The translations under genes and the position numbers were made by a program. A stretch of DNA of 64,000 nucleotides. It comes from Anisus vortex (Eukaryota > Mollusca > Gastropoda > Planorbidae). A model generated the notes under the pieces. The model saw nothing but the letters and a program-made list of their open reading frames with translations, did no database searches and was not told the origin of the DNA. Shown in pieces: positions 53,750 through 64,000 of the stretch (the stretch's first letter is position 1; each line of letters opens with the position of its first letter). The stretch spans positions 25,957,612 to 26,021,611 of the forward strand of contig OX421497.1 in assembly GCA_949126835.1 (NCBI GenBank). Direction: 5' to 3'.

Positions 53750-54889
53750 CAGGGATCGTCAACCTGAGGCACACGTGCCAAACTTGGCACGTCGAGCGAT
53801 TTCCAATGGCACGCGAGAGACCCCCAAGAGTTTTATTTTTTTTATAATCTTTATTTTCCGGTTGTAAATGAGGAAAACTGATTGTTGAAGCCGATGTTTC
53901 TGAATGATATAGCGACATATTTAAGTAGGCTGAACGCATTTACAAGACGGAGTCAAACATCACATGACCTGTAAGATCACTGAAATGGATTTACTTAAAT
54001 CTTGAGTGAAAAAATTTTAAAAACATTTATCTACATGTACTTCCCTTTATTAAGGTATATAATAAGATATAAAGTTGAGCTTTTTACTATATAGTTCAAA
54101 GCACACAAATCGGAATTGTTTTTTTAATAAAGGCTAGACTTTCAAATTTAAGGACCCATTTTTTCATACCTCATCAAGCCTATCTTGTTTGATCTTACTA
54201 CAACCTTCTTAGATGTGGATTTATTTTAAGTGGAGGGAATATTGACGATTTTGAAACGCAGCCAGTTGAATTTTAAACTTCCAAAAACAATGGGGATCGA
54301 AATGGCAATTTGGAAGGAAGATGCTTAAGAAAGTCGTCTGCTATTTTCAACTGCCAGGCATTCATTCTCTACTTTCAGCTTCATATTCAACTTACACTTA
54401 TGAACAGTACTTATTGCACATGAAAGCTGTTTTAAGCATTCAAAGAGGTCACTTACACTTCACTATTCAGAAATGACATAATATGTATCTACCATTATAA
54501 ATAATAGTGCAGAGTACGACAAGGCATCATTAATTGACACAGACTAATTACATTTTAAATCGTTTTTATGCTCATCTTCTATAATTAAACATATATATAA
54601 GTTATTCAAAACAATTTTTTTATTTTAAATTTAATAAATATAAGCGACTTTTTAATAGCATTATACTATGCAATTTTTGTAATTATTAGGCTAATGTTAA
54701 AAAGATAAACTCCTTAAGGTTAAATGGACACACAGTTAATGCAGGAAATGTTGAACGTAATTTAATTGTATCTCTCTAATTAAATCTTAAAATGAATACC
54801 ATAATGCTGAAATTATATAAAGAAATAATAATTAGTCAGTAATAGTCAGTAAGTCAGTAACATATGTTATATTACAAAACATAACTTGT

Positions 54890-55418
54890 TTGGGATCACT
54901 ATTGAATCAAATTCGCTCTTGTCTGGTCTCTCGGCCTCCTATCTTCAGGACCTCCAACGTATCTAGAGCTAGTCCTAAAAAAGTCAAATTATATCACTCC
55001 TCTTCTCCGATCTCTACACTGGTTATCCATCAAAAACCGGATCTCATAAAAGCTGGCTTGTCTGTGCTACAAGTTCCTGAATTCCTACGCCCCTGTCTTG
55101 AGCTCTACACCCAATCCCGTCCACTTCGCTCGGCTTCTGACGCGCTGACTTTTCTGATCCCTCTTGCGAGGCTATTGTCCGTTGGCCAACGTGCATTCTC
55201 CTACGCGGGACCGTCCGTCTGGAATCATCTACCACTACTAGCTTTGACACCTTCAGGAGCTGGCTGAAGACTCACCTATTCCAGTAGCAGTATTAAAGTG
55301 TACCTATATTCATTTTCACCTGTTGTTCGTTGTCTGTACTCTGTAACTGTCGTCAGCGCATAGAACTGCCATCAACGGGATATGCGCTACACAAGCATTA
55401 ATATTATTATTATTATTA
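54890..55418 (+). mobile_element. LINE 3' fragment (CR1/L2-like) with ATT tail
   Basis: Broken frames carry YITPLLRSLHWLSIKNRIS, then ELYTQSRPLRSASDALTF, FSYAGPSVWNHLPL and, one frame over, SFDTFRSWLKTHLFQ then stop (55285-55287). A 3' UTR ending ATATGCGCTACACAAGCATT and an (ATT)n tail follow. Same family as 135-478. Confidence 0.85.
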
Positions 55419-56024
55419 AATTTAGAAACGTTATTTTAATTAAAGGGAGATAATTAACCCGTTTTATTTGTGCTAATATTTCTAATATTATATTTATTAT
55501 ATTTATTTTTTTTCTTTTATAAAAGACCAAATTGTAAAGGAATTGAAAATTATATAAATATTATGTGACTAAAACATCATATGCTCATTTCTTAAACATT
55601 ACATTAACTACCCAGTTTTTATGATTAATACGTATCAATTCCGCTTTACGATAATTGTCCTCCTCCTAATATAGATTTAATAAATTTAAGAAAATCTCAG
55701 TTATAACTTAGAACAGAATATAATCAACATTACCTGTTGCTCATCTTGATAGCCGAATGATAATTTATAATGTTTTAAAAAAATTACTTGTGAAAAAAAA
55801 TAAACATCGGAAAATTTAGTAATAAATATTGTATTTGGTATAAATACAAAAAAAAAAGAATGATTATCACTAACACTTTAATTTTAAATATTAAAAACAC
55901 TTTAACGATTTTCTCTAGAAATTTCCTTTGCTTTCGGCCTTGGTCTTGCCACGGAGTTAAATTAATTGTCTTTTACAAAGTAATAAAACACGTCTAATAG
56001 AACAGGTTGACATTTAAGTTGTTG
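55419..56024. other. hAT family D interior, no gene seen
   Basis: AT-rich, no frame recognised. Confidence 0.4.
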
Positions 56025-57971
56025 CAGGGCCGGCTCTAACGTTTTTGACGCATTAGGCAAAAACAAATTCTGCTCCCTCATTAAAGTGCATTTGGCGGGG
56101 TCTGCCGGTTATGGAACTTCGAATGTGTTTTCGTTAATAATTTTTATAGCCCAACAATGAGTTTTATTGTAAAACCGTTGATTAATGACTGTGAAATGTA
56201 AATAAAAGAGTTGAATGAAAAGTAGCAATAGCTTTGCATTATAGATTAATTATTAGAAATCTAAATTATTTATTATTAGAAAAGTTACATGACACACAGT
56301 TTTACAATAGATATATGGGTTTTATGTACAGTTCTCTAAATAACAAACCGAAACTCACAGTTAGATTATAGATATTTCTTTATCTTTTTATAACACTAAA
56401 AAAATACACAAAGACTACTTGATATTGCTTGATATTGGATTATTGTTTTTTTTAAATACGACGTTCCAAAGGTCACTATTAAATACTGTTTACTAGTATT
56501 TATACTCCTAAAGCCCTACTGGTACTTTTCTTGCTTTTTGCTTAGCTAATTCTTGTGTGAGGGCTTTGGAGTCTGTCTTGCTATCTCACTTTCAATAGAA
56601 ATTGTCGCCAGAACCGCAAGTCTCTCCTGACACATTGTACTACGCAGATAGGTTCTAATTTTGAAAAACTAGCTACGGAAAGTAGCACTGTAAGAAAAAT
56701 AGAAAGGGCTTGAAAAATGTTTGGAAATCCATTTTCAAGATTATTTTGGTAAATGCTGCTTAGGACTTCTTCGGGATTTGATACTGAGTCATAGAGACGA
56801 TGAGAAATCGCTCTTATTTCAGAACACTGTCGTACAGCAGCAATGTCAGATTCTTTGAAACCTTCATCTTTTTCAATTGTTAATGCTTTTTTTTTTCAAG
56901 TTTTTGCATATCGACTTAACCTCTGATGTAGTCTTTTTTTTAAGGTCAGGAATGTTGACCAAAAAATCATAAGACACCAGATACTTTATTTAACTCGAAA
57001 AATCTTTCTTTTACCGCATAACCAGCTATGTCTAAAACAGCAACATAAAAGTGGAAACTTTCTGAGGGTTCACCTGCAATATTTACAGATTCAACTGTTG
57101 ATTCGTAATCAACCGTGTTCTTCTTTTTTCAATTCGGGCCTTCTCTTTCTCAAATACTGGTTCTATGCCATGCAACTTCTTATGTTACTTCATTAGCATC
57201 AACCAGAACTTTATTGAACTCTAAATCACTTCTAGCTGTAACCCAAAACTCTTCGTTTTTTTCATGTGACTAACTGCTCTCTGAAGACTCAAGTCCTTTT
57301 CTAGCCGTATCTTACTAGTTATGTTTCCTTCAAACAAAATGTTGTGCCATGTGACAAGTGTAACAATAAACTTGAAGTCTGAGGTACTTTTAAGTAACCC
57401 AAGTGCTTCTACCTTCGCAATATTGCCACAAGATCCAATAAGTGTCTTCAGAAATCTCTTCCAAAGCATCACAAACATGAGATAACTGGTATCGCAGCAT
57501 CATTTGGACTAGACTATCTTGTGCCACTTAGGGGATTTAATGTACTCGTTTTCGTAATTAACAGTCTGAAAATGCACAAAAACAACAACTGCACTGCTAA
57601 TGCAAACAACTCAGCACCCTCACGACTTACGATTCACAGCCTGACTTGAAGGTCACGGTCACGTCACTTACTGTGATATTCCGCCGCCGCATCGCATCCA
57701 GAGTGTGGCCGGGGGAAGTGAGAGGTTGCTTTTTTGCACTCCGCTACACACAGCGAGGTTTTCTATTTTCTAAGACAACTTAAATAAAATACCCTTCGCC
57801 TTTCATCACCTAGTAATTCATTTTTCTATGCTAGTAGCGCACAGAATCATTAGATCTAAACTTTTATTTCTTTTTTTATTTTTAAATCCCCAAATAAAAA
57901 CAAATCCTAAGTCCAAAAAATTTTGCGCCCTAGGCGGCGCCTAGTTCGCCTATATGGATGAGCCGGCCCTG
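56025..57971 (-). mobile_element. hAT transposon, family E (1947 bp), nested in family D
   Basis: Ends CAGGGCCGGCTC and GAGCCGGCCCTG are perfect 12-bp inverted repeats. The flanks AGTTGTTG (56017-56024) and GGTTGTTG (57972-57979) are an 8-bp duplication with one mismatch. Transposase remnants lie inside on the minus strand. Confidence 0.9.
56530..57478 (-). pseudogene. hAT transposase remnant, ZMYM1-like
   Basis: A minus-strand frame reads LGLLKSTSDFKFIVTLVTWH, NILFEGNITSK and LQRAVSHMKKTKSF, the mid-region of ZMYM1-type hAT transposases. After many stops and frameshifts, SIYQNNLENGFPNIFQ, LSVASFSKLE and TQELAKQKARKVPVG appear, the C-terminal dimerisation region. The N-terminal zinc finger and DDE core are not readable. 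Confidence 0.7.
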
Positions 57972-58042
57972 GGTTGTTGGCACGCTGAAGGATATAGAAA
58001 TCCTAGTTTGGCACAACATTAGCAAAACGTTGCCGACTCCTG

Positions 58043-58165
58043 CTCTAGACCATGATTCCATTACAGTTAGACTCCACGGAGTAATAATGAGAATCAACAG
58101 TCGAGGCATATAGACATGTGCTGGATGTATTTTGGGTTATACGTGTGTAGACAGTGGCGTAGCCA
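58043..58165 (-). pseudogene. CTLD pseudogene, N-terminal part (split by hAT)
   Basis: The minus strand reads ITQNTSSTCLYASTVDSHYY then SVESNCNG, equivalent to the NSCLFVSITLVNYYNAETNC part of the protein at 46634. It ends upstream at ACAGTGGCGTAGCCAGG, probably the terminus of another repeat. Confidence 0.75.
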
Positions 58166-58714
58166 GGTTTTGAAGCTAAGGGGAAAGCGAACAGTTTAAA
58201 ACAAAAGGCCTCACTATTAGCCTTTTTTCCATAATAATAGAATTCATTGGTGACAAGTGTTGCAAAAATACCATGTATCTCATCCAACTGTATAATAGGG
58301 AAGGGACAAGAAAGGCAACTGGTATAACATTAATGCAAGAGGAAATAGTGAGCGAAGGAGGCTTATTCTCAACTGGTTTACAATATTTTCTTAAAGTATT
58401 GAACGGTTTATATTGTAAAGAAATATCAATAGTGAAAAGTAAAATTAGATTCTTCGAATATTTATATAAGAAAATTAACAGAAAGAATTATAATTTTTGT
58501 TAAAAATCTATTATTGAAACAAGTGATGTGTACTTGGGGAGGGAGGGGGAGCCTATGAGAGTTATAGTTAATTTGAAATCTCTTAAAGCAGTATACAATT
58601 AAAAAAAAAAATATATTTTTACACCTTAAACATCTATATTCCATTTTAAACTTCAAATTGGTGGCGTAAAAGATATATTGTAACGATTTTCCCTGGGTGG
58701 GGGGGGGGGCACGG
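58166..58714. other. no gene seen
   Basis: A 76-codon frame at 58273 lacks motifs. A G-run at about 58697-58709 precedes the SINE. Confidence 0.4.
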
Positions 58715-58880
58715 TGGCCCAGATGTGATGAGTACCTGGCCTTAGATGGTGTAAAGTAAAGGCGGTTAATCATAGTGCTGACCAAACAATCATCTAGTAT
58801 GCCCTGGCCACAGAAACTGCTAAACGCTGCTTCAACGGCCCTATGGATCAATTAGGTCCTTCGGAAGACTATTTTTTACT
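58715..58880 (+). mobile_element. SINE family 1, 3' part
   Basis: GTAAAGTAAAGGCGGTTAAT, GACCAAACAATCATCTAGTA, GGCCACAGAAACTG and CCCTATGGATCAATTAGGTC match the family body at 3180-3290. The tRNA-like head is missing. Confidence 0.75.
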
Positions 58881-58954
58881 TTAATATTTTCCATAGCAAC
58901 GATAGGCCGCCAAAGGTTTATTTTAATATTGTTATACATTGCTTACTTATTTAC

Positions 58955-59170
58955 TTATGCATTTCACCCCACCTGGGACATAGGCCACCAACAAGAGTCC
59001 TCCAGGTATCCCGATCCCTGGCCAATTTCTTTATCTGACCCCAGTTTAGCCCTAGCTTTTTAACATCGGTTTCTATATCACGCCTCCAGGTGTTTCTCGG
59101 TCGACCTCTTTTCATTTTGCCCTGGGGGTTCCAAGTGAGCGCTTGCCGAGAGACATTCTATACCGGTTTT
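58955..59170 (-). mobile_element. LINE 3' end fragment (GRPRNTWRR type)
   Basis: The minus strand reads RQALTWNPQGKMKRGRPRNT, WRRDIETDVKK, WGQIKKLARDRDTWR and GGLCPRWGEMHK, then stop. It is well preserved and matches the widespread LINE ORF2 ending. Confidence 0.85.
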
Positions 59171-59899
59171 CTGTAGGTTTGGCCAAACCATTTCCATCTC
59201 TTTTGGGAAATTTCCTCTAATCTTTTGCTCGTCAAATTACATTTTATCACATTAGATCCACGAACAAAAACGTATCTATTTGATATCTGTAGCATAATAA
59301 ATAAATGTCACTTTCTTTTCTTTCATAACAAGTAAAATAAAATAGGTTTATCTTTAAACTTAATAGGGGTTGGCAGACTGCTGAACAAGTGGTTTAAGCT
59401 GGTGAATCTAAACAAATTTGGTTAAAATTAATTAAACATAATAGTGTTGACCTATACTATATACATATAAAATATTTGCTTTCGGTGGGCCTCTACTATA
59501 TACATATAATTTTTAACATAAAATACATTTTATATTACTAAAATCTGTGATGGTGAATAGTTTTTGCTTAATTAACATCTAAAGTGACAATTCCCGATAA
59601 GTTCCTTTTGAATGTAACCACCGTACAAATAGCAAAGTTCAAATCAGACTTGTTTTTACGGTAGTAAAATACTATTTTTTGCAAGGTTCACCCATAGGCC
59701 GGCCATAAAATATTATAGAAGTAATTTTTTTTTCTTTGCTTCTGAAAGAAAAATAAACCAGCTTTAAATTGGTGGTATGACAATTGAAGAAAGTACTTTT
59801 TCTTCGATAACTTGATAATTAACAAATTTGAACCGAAATATTATATGAAAAATTATATAGTCATTAAGGCAACATTAAGGCCATTCATTTCTGTACTAT
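59171..59899. other. no gene seen
   Basis: AT-rich. CTATATACATATAA occurs twice near 59456 and 59494. Confidence 0.4.
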
Positions 59900-61920
59900 C
59901 TCAAAAACATAGTTTTTTGTATAGGTCTAAATCCATTATTTGCATTTTAGTTATGGGTTAACTTTCCAACGAATTTGCAATTTGTCCCCCACAATGAAGT
60001 TAAAGAAAGAGAGGCGAAGTCTATATAAATAATTCAAAATTATGGACAAACAAATCAGTAAGATGCGTTAAATAAGGATTTTTAAATGCGCAAAAAAAAT
60101 GTGCAATAAAAAAAAAAAACATAGTAGAAACTAATTTTGCAGCTTGAGCTGCAGAATGGTGATTGAAAATTTGAAGGAACATATTATAATTGAAAACAAC
60201 TTTATGTGCCAAGTTTAAGTTAACGCAGTCGGCGCAACATTTTGCGAAGTTAAAATAAAATGTTTTAAAAAAGAAAACAAACCAAGAGAAATGAACGGGA
60301 ATAATTAATCACCAAACAATATCGTGAATAAATAAACAGTCAAAGTTTCAAACAATTGTGTTCCGATGGCTAGTCAACCATAAGTGTATTCTGGATTATT
60401 AAGCCTATTAATACAATGAATGAACACCCAATAACAATACTGGGGAGAAGGGGGGCGTACAGAGTCTTAACGGTGTAGCATGATGAAAACGTTTTTTTTT
60501 CCTCGTACATGACCCAAATGTAATATTCTCCAAGCCATACTTTAAGAACAGAATTGTTTTTACTATGATACTTCCGAAAAAAAAATTATCTTATTTTTTA
60601 ATTCTCTTGTTAAAAATATTAGGACCAGTCATCATACATTTTGCATTTTATCTTACAGTTTCCTTATGGCTGTGCAAATATTAGCCTACAGTTTCCTTAT
60701 GTGCACATATTTTTTTTAATTGTGTCTGGCGGACGATTTTTTTATGCTTGTGATGTTAAGTAAAAAAATAGAGACAGTAAGATAAAAACAAATATATAAT
60801 GGCTTTTGGCCTGAACGTGAAGACCAAGAATACATTCATTATTCACTTGTTATTTCTAACGTGCATTATTTCTTGTGTAGAACTTGGTGGAATTTTTAAA
60901 CCATTTTACAAAGTGACTCAGGCAGGTAACGGCATGTATCACTTGACTACAGAAAATAAAAGTAGGTCAGTTGTGGCATGCGGCACATCTTGCCTAAATT
61001 TGTATTACGCATGTGAAGCCTTCATCTATGACGAAAGAAACCAGACTTGCTGGTTGGGATATGGCCTATGGAAAGTTGGCATGGTACCTGTATACCCTCA
61101 AGTTTTCTATTCAACTGGAGCAACTTACTGTCCCAGTAGTCTTGGATACACTGAACTATTTATCAACAACACCGGTCTGTGTGCTTTTATCTCCAACCAG
61201 TCAATGACTTATCACGACTCTGTTAGTGCTTGCAAACAGAAGAGAGGATTGCTGATGACTGTGAAAAATCAAAGCAGACACAACCTCCTGCTCGCATTTA
61301 TGAAAAAGGTTTCTGTTTCTGAATTATGGATAGGTCTGGATGACATTGTCAACGAAGGACAGTTTGTTTGGTCAGATGGAACAAAGATCACTTCAACAGA
61401 AACTGCTTTTGTGTTTGGTTCCGGTCATCCATCACCATCAACATGGCTCGATGAAGACTGTTGTGGGTACAGCTCATCAACTAGATGTAATGACATGTCT
61501 TGTACTTATCTGCTACGTTTCATATGTGAATCTTCACCTTAAGAAATAATCGTCAAGACCACATTTGCAGCATCTGTGTAATGATCGAATCTACCATTTA
61601 TATCATAAATAGAAAACAATGTCAAAATCAATTCCTTTTATCTCCTGGCAAGTGAGACAATGTGAATGTGAAGTTAGACACGGATATAAATTAATATGGT
61701 AATTGTACCTTTCTTTCCCATACTTAATTAAGCTTTAAGCCTAAAACCTAACTTCTAGTTAGATTTAATTAATCGCGTCTTTTGTATTTCAAGGAAAAAA
61801 GCACAGTTTTCTTAAAATGTTTTTAAATAAGAGTATCTAAAAGTAAAGGAAAGTTTATGCCTCTAATGTGGATGTAATAATTAGTGTTTACTAAATATCG
61901 TTTATGTTTTTATTGAGCCA
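59900..61920 (+). repeat. duplicated segment, copy 2 (contains the lectin at 60799)
   Basis: Counterpart of 48870-50990. About 170 bp between the stop codon and the shared downstream flank is not seen in copy 1. Confidence 0.85.
60799..61542 (+). CDS. secreted PAN-like / C-type lectin protein, copy 2
   Basis: 247 residues from the single ATG, with signal peptide (FIIHLLFLTCIISC), PAN/apple-like cysteines (VVACGTSC ... ACEAFIYDERNQTCW) and a CTLD (YCPSSLGYTELF ... SVSACKQKRGLLMTV ... LWIGLDDIVNEGQFVWSDG ... RFICES). The first 200 or so residues are about 90% identical by eye to copy 1. The loop region after TETAFVF is strongly different (GSGHPSPSTWLDEDCCGYSS against YKGRPSPISSAENCCEYSTV) and one residue longer, while CC and the last cysteines are kept. 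That is the ligand-binding side of the CTLD, so binding may differ. It stops at TAA just after the final cysteine, as expected. Confidence 0.92.
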   Translation: MAFGLNVKTKNTFIIHLLFLTCIISCVELGGIFKPFYKVTQAGNGMYHLTTENKSRSVVACGTSCLNLYYACEAFIYDERNQTCWLGYGLWKVGMVPVYPQVFYSTGATYCPSSLGYTELFINNTGLCAFISNQSMTYHDSVSACKQKRGLLMTVKNQSRHNLLLAFMKKVSVSELWIGLDDIVNEGQFVWSDGTKITSTETAFVFGSGHPSPSTWLDEDCCGYSSSTRCNDMSCTYLLRFICESSP

Positions 61921-62639
61921 TAGTAGTTCGCTATCTTTATAGTACATGGTAAAAGTTTTAGGAAAATATGATCTCATACTTAAAGCATGAATAAATACCC
62001 GTATTTTTTATTCGGCGATGTATTTTTTTTTTAAATATTAACAGTTTTTGAGTTTATAATATCTATGGAAATGAAATTTGTTAATCAACTTTATTACAAT
62101 GATTGATTAAACCAAGATTTATTAGTTTACGAACGCTATGAAAACCATTGATGTTTAAATATTATGTATGTTGTTTATTTCCATTAAATCTAATTATACT
62201 TTAATGTCTATATTTAACAAGTGTGGATATTTAATAGTTTGAACACAAAACGGAAGGTTAAGGTTGTTTTTTTTTTATGAATACTACCTTATTTTGATTT
62301 TAATGTCTTCAAAATATTTCATGCATTTTTAACCCATATCTTGCTGAGGTCTTATTTGTTCTTGATTTTTTACTGTTATAGAAAATCATAGTGTAATACA
62401 CAGATGAATGTTTGTTTGTGAATCTTATTTTTTTTAGAAATATTTAGATTTTTAAAAATTTCCTTTAGAAACGACGCCAGCAGAAAATGATACCATGACA
62501 TTGCATGTTTGCAAGAGAAACAGGCTCTCTTTATCTCAAGGAAAAATACATATCTTTTTAACAATTTAAGCTAGAATGTTTAATTTATACCATTTCAAAA
62601 CAATCAAATAAGAAAATAGCGTAATAAAACATTGGCTTT
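61921..62639. other. no gene seen
   Basis: AT-rich 3' flank. An AATAAA lies at about 61990, too far to assign with confidence. Confidence 0.4.
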
Positions 62640-62800
62640 CGAGTGGCATCCAGGCATTTAAGGGGTTAACTGACCAAACCAAGAAAAACAATAACATTAA
62701 CTAAAACACTAACAAAAATGCAAGACTCGACTGATCACGGATAACCGTAGGACGCAATAGTCATTATTACAGAAGGAGCTTGTATAATATATAATACAAG
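62640..62800 (+). mobile_element. LINE family 1, diverged 3' fragment
   Basis: GAGTGGCATCCAGGCATTTA, AACTGACCAAACCAAGAAAA and ATCACGGATAACCGTAGGAC follow the family tail with many changes. Confidence 0.7.
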
Positions 62801-62914
62801 TTTATATAAATCATATTTTTTTAAAGTAATATTTATATAATAATATATTTCTTTGCATAATATGGTGTAGACATTGTGATACTTGGTTTGAGCACCTAGA
62901 CAAAGATATATATA

Positions 62915-63509
62915 CTGGGTGGACCAATAAAATGCTACAACTTTTTAATCATACACAAGTTTTCAAAACTCAAAGGGCGAATGACATAATGATGAGGTTG
63001 GTTTGGGCCCAGAATCTCATATTCCGCATATTAACTTGTCCATTAAGGTGGAAATGTGCTTCATCGCTTAAAAAAATTAGGTCCAACAAAACGGGGTGAT
63101 CTTCAATGCGTTGACTGGTGTTTCTACAAAAGGTTAGTCTCTCTTCTCTAATTGCTGCTGTCTGAGATTGCAAAATCTGAATTCTTTAGGGGAAAAGATG
63201 AAGGTCTGTGTTCAGTATGCGTCTAACGGCGGCCACACGTCCTGTCTCCCTGATCTTCTGCATAAGACGTCTGATTTCTTCCCGGAAAGTCAATTTTGAA
63301 TCGTCGCTGAGTGTGGGTTACTGATTTTAATTCCAAATTTGCTTCCACGAACTTCACTCACTCCTTCACAGTGTATTGCTTTCGATCCTTTTGGGTGAGA
63401 ATTCAGTGTTTCGTTGTTAATATACTAGAAAATAAAACAAACAACAATCTTTGTAATTTTGAAAATTGTAAGAATATTAAAAGTGGTAACATTTTATTGG
63501 CCCACCCTG
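62915..63509 (-). mobile_element. mariner-like element, internally deleted (595 bp)
   Basis: Inverted ends CTGGGTGGACCAATAAAATG and CATTTTATTGGCCCACCCTG, each flanked by TA. The minus strand encodes a transposase piece, with LDLIFLSDEAHFHLNGQVN carrying the catalytic-D region of a Tc1/mariner-superfamily enzyme (S-D-E-A-H-F pattern). The following part is frame-shifted and too short for the full 340-residue protein, so it is inactive. Confidence 0.8.
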
Positions 63510-63690
63510 TATATATATATATATATATAAAATATAGGCAGCTTAGCTAGCAGTAGTTGATGTCACTCATTTCTTGTAAATAAATCTGATATTCTTTCCA
63601 ATAATACCTTGTATCGGTCCAAAAATGTATTATGTAGTCTCCTCGTATTGTTTTCAACATACTGCATTGTAAATATCTTGTTCCGTATTG

Positions 63691-63870
63691 GTATTTTGGG
63701 CATCGAATAGGTCTTCTAGGCATTGGATTGGTATTCTGGGCACCAGATTATTCTTCGGTGTAGCAGATTAATTGTTTGGAAAGCTGATTCGTCTTCTGGG
63801 CAGCAGATGTGTCTTATAGGCAATGTGTTGATCTTATGGGCATCAGATAAGTTTTATGGGTGCTTGTAAA
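63691..63870. repeat. diverged 20-bp minisatellite, about nine units
   Basis: Units aligned every 20 bp around GTCTTCTGGGCAGCAGATGT (for example GTATTTTGGGCATCGAATAG, ATCTTATGGGCATCAGATAA). The exact period with heavy divergence indicates an old array. Confidence 0.85.
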
Positions 63871-64000
63871 TAAGAGATCGTATATCATAACTAAATTAGT
63901 AGCAACACAACTCATAGTACACTTGATAAGACTTCCGTATTGAATATAACAAGTTTAATCATTATAAACCATAACATAATATAACTGCAACTGTCTTAGC

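Larger units (their letters stand above)
53750..58042. mobile_element. hAT transposon, family D, large copy (4.3 kb with nested insertions)
   Basis: The left end CAGGGATCGTCAACCTGAGG then GGCACGTCG and right end GCAAAACGTTGCCGACTCCTG are inverted-repeat partners. Target duplications are CTCTAAAC (53742-53749) and CTCTAGAC (58043-58050), 7 of 8 matching. Inner sequence near 54330-54590 matches the small copy at 40400-40550. A LINE and a second hAT have landed inside; no transposase of its own family is readable. Confidence 0.85.

Noticed and set aside
1..64000. A bacterial-style defence island or biosynthetic cluster
   Set aside because: No such genes. Introns, SINEs, LINEs and lectins show an animal nuclear genome.

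Overview
This window looks like nuclear DNA of a gastropod mollusc, most likely a planorbid freshwater snail of the Biomphalaria/Bulinus type. It is strongly AT-rich, has spliced genes and tRNA-derived SINEs, and is densely packed with LINE, hAT, LTR and mariner-like debris. Its few real genes all encode secreted C-type-lectin-domain (CTLD) proteins. The species call is an inference from composition and repeat style; no marker gene fixes it.

Real genes. (1) A four-exon lectin on the + strand runs from 3471 to 34899: exons 3471-3513, 3987-4148, 29227-29400 and 34772-34899. The splice phases close exactly (507 nt, 168 residues), with a signal peptide, WIGLDD, WQDG and EPN motifs. Its second intron is about 25 kb and holds most of the mobile DNA. 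(2) A single-exon lectin on the - strand at 45462-46634 has a signal peptide, a PAN/apple-like cysteine region, a Ser/Thr-rich mucin-like linker and a CTLD. (3, 4) Two single-exon + strand paralogues at 50065-50814 and 60799-61542 have a PAN-like region plus a CTLD and lie in a roughly 2 kb duplicated block about 10.7 kb apart. Two broken relatives of gene 2 also survive. One is a 5' end at about 36796-37010 cut by a LINE. The other is a 3' CTLD at 53520-53749 plus 58043-58165, split by a hAT transposon with target-site duplications. The window is therefore a lectin cluster still duplicating and decaying.

Mobile DNA. The giant intron contains a 656 bp hAT-like MITE, a Mutator-like transposase pseudogene that still has introns, two candidate solo LTRs, and a nested stack. 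In the stack, a LINE appears to be entered by a hAT element, a second hAT element (13616-25113) is split open, a 28-bp minisatellite lies inside that, and an 8.6 kb LTR retrotransposon (14737-23363) lies inside the minisatellite. The LTR element has nearly identical LTRs, a gag with a SCAN-like segment, and protease then integrase. It has lost its reverse transcriptase: the integrase reading frame runs into the first residues of the RT region and jumps to the RT/RNase H connection. Integrase placed before RT is the hallmark of the Gmr1-like branch of Ty3/gypsy elements.

The right half (29-64 kb) carries LINE fragments of at least three families, Helitron-like repeats with embedded tRNA-like segments, TA-flanked MITEs, two more hAT elements with clear 8-bp duplications, a mariner-like remnant, several SINEs and many minisatellites. 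I see no bacterial-type system, CRISPR array, rRNA gene or convincing functional tRNA gene.
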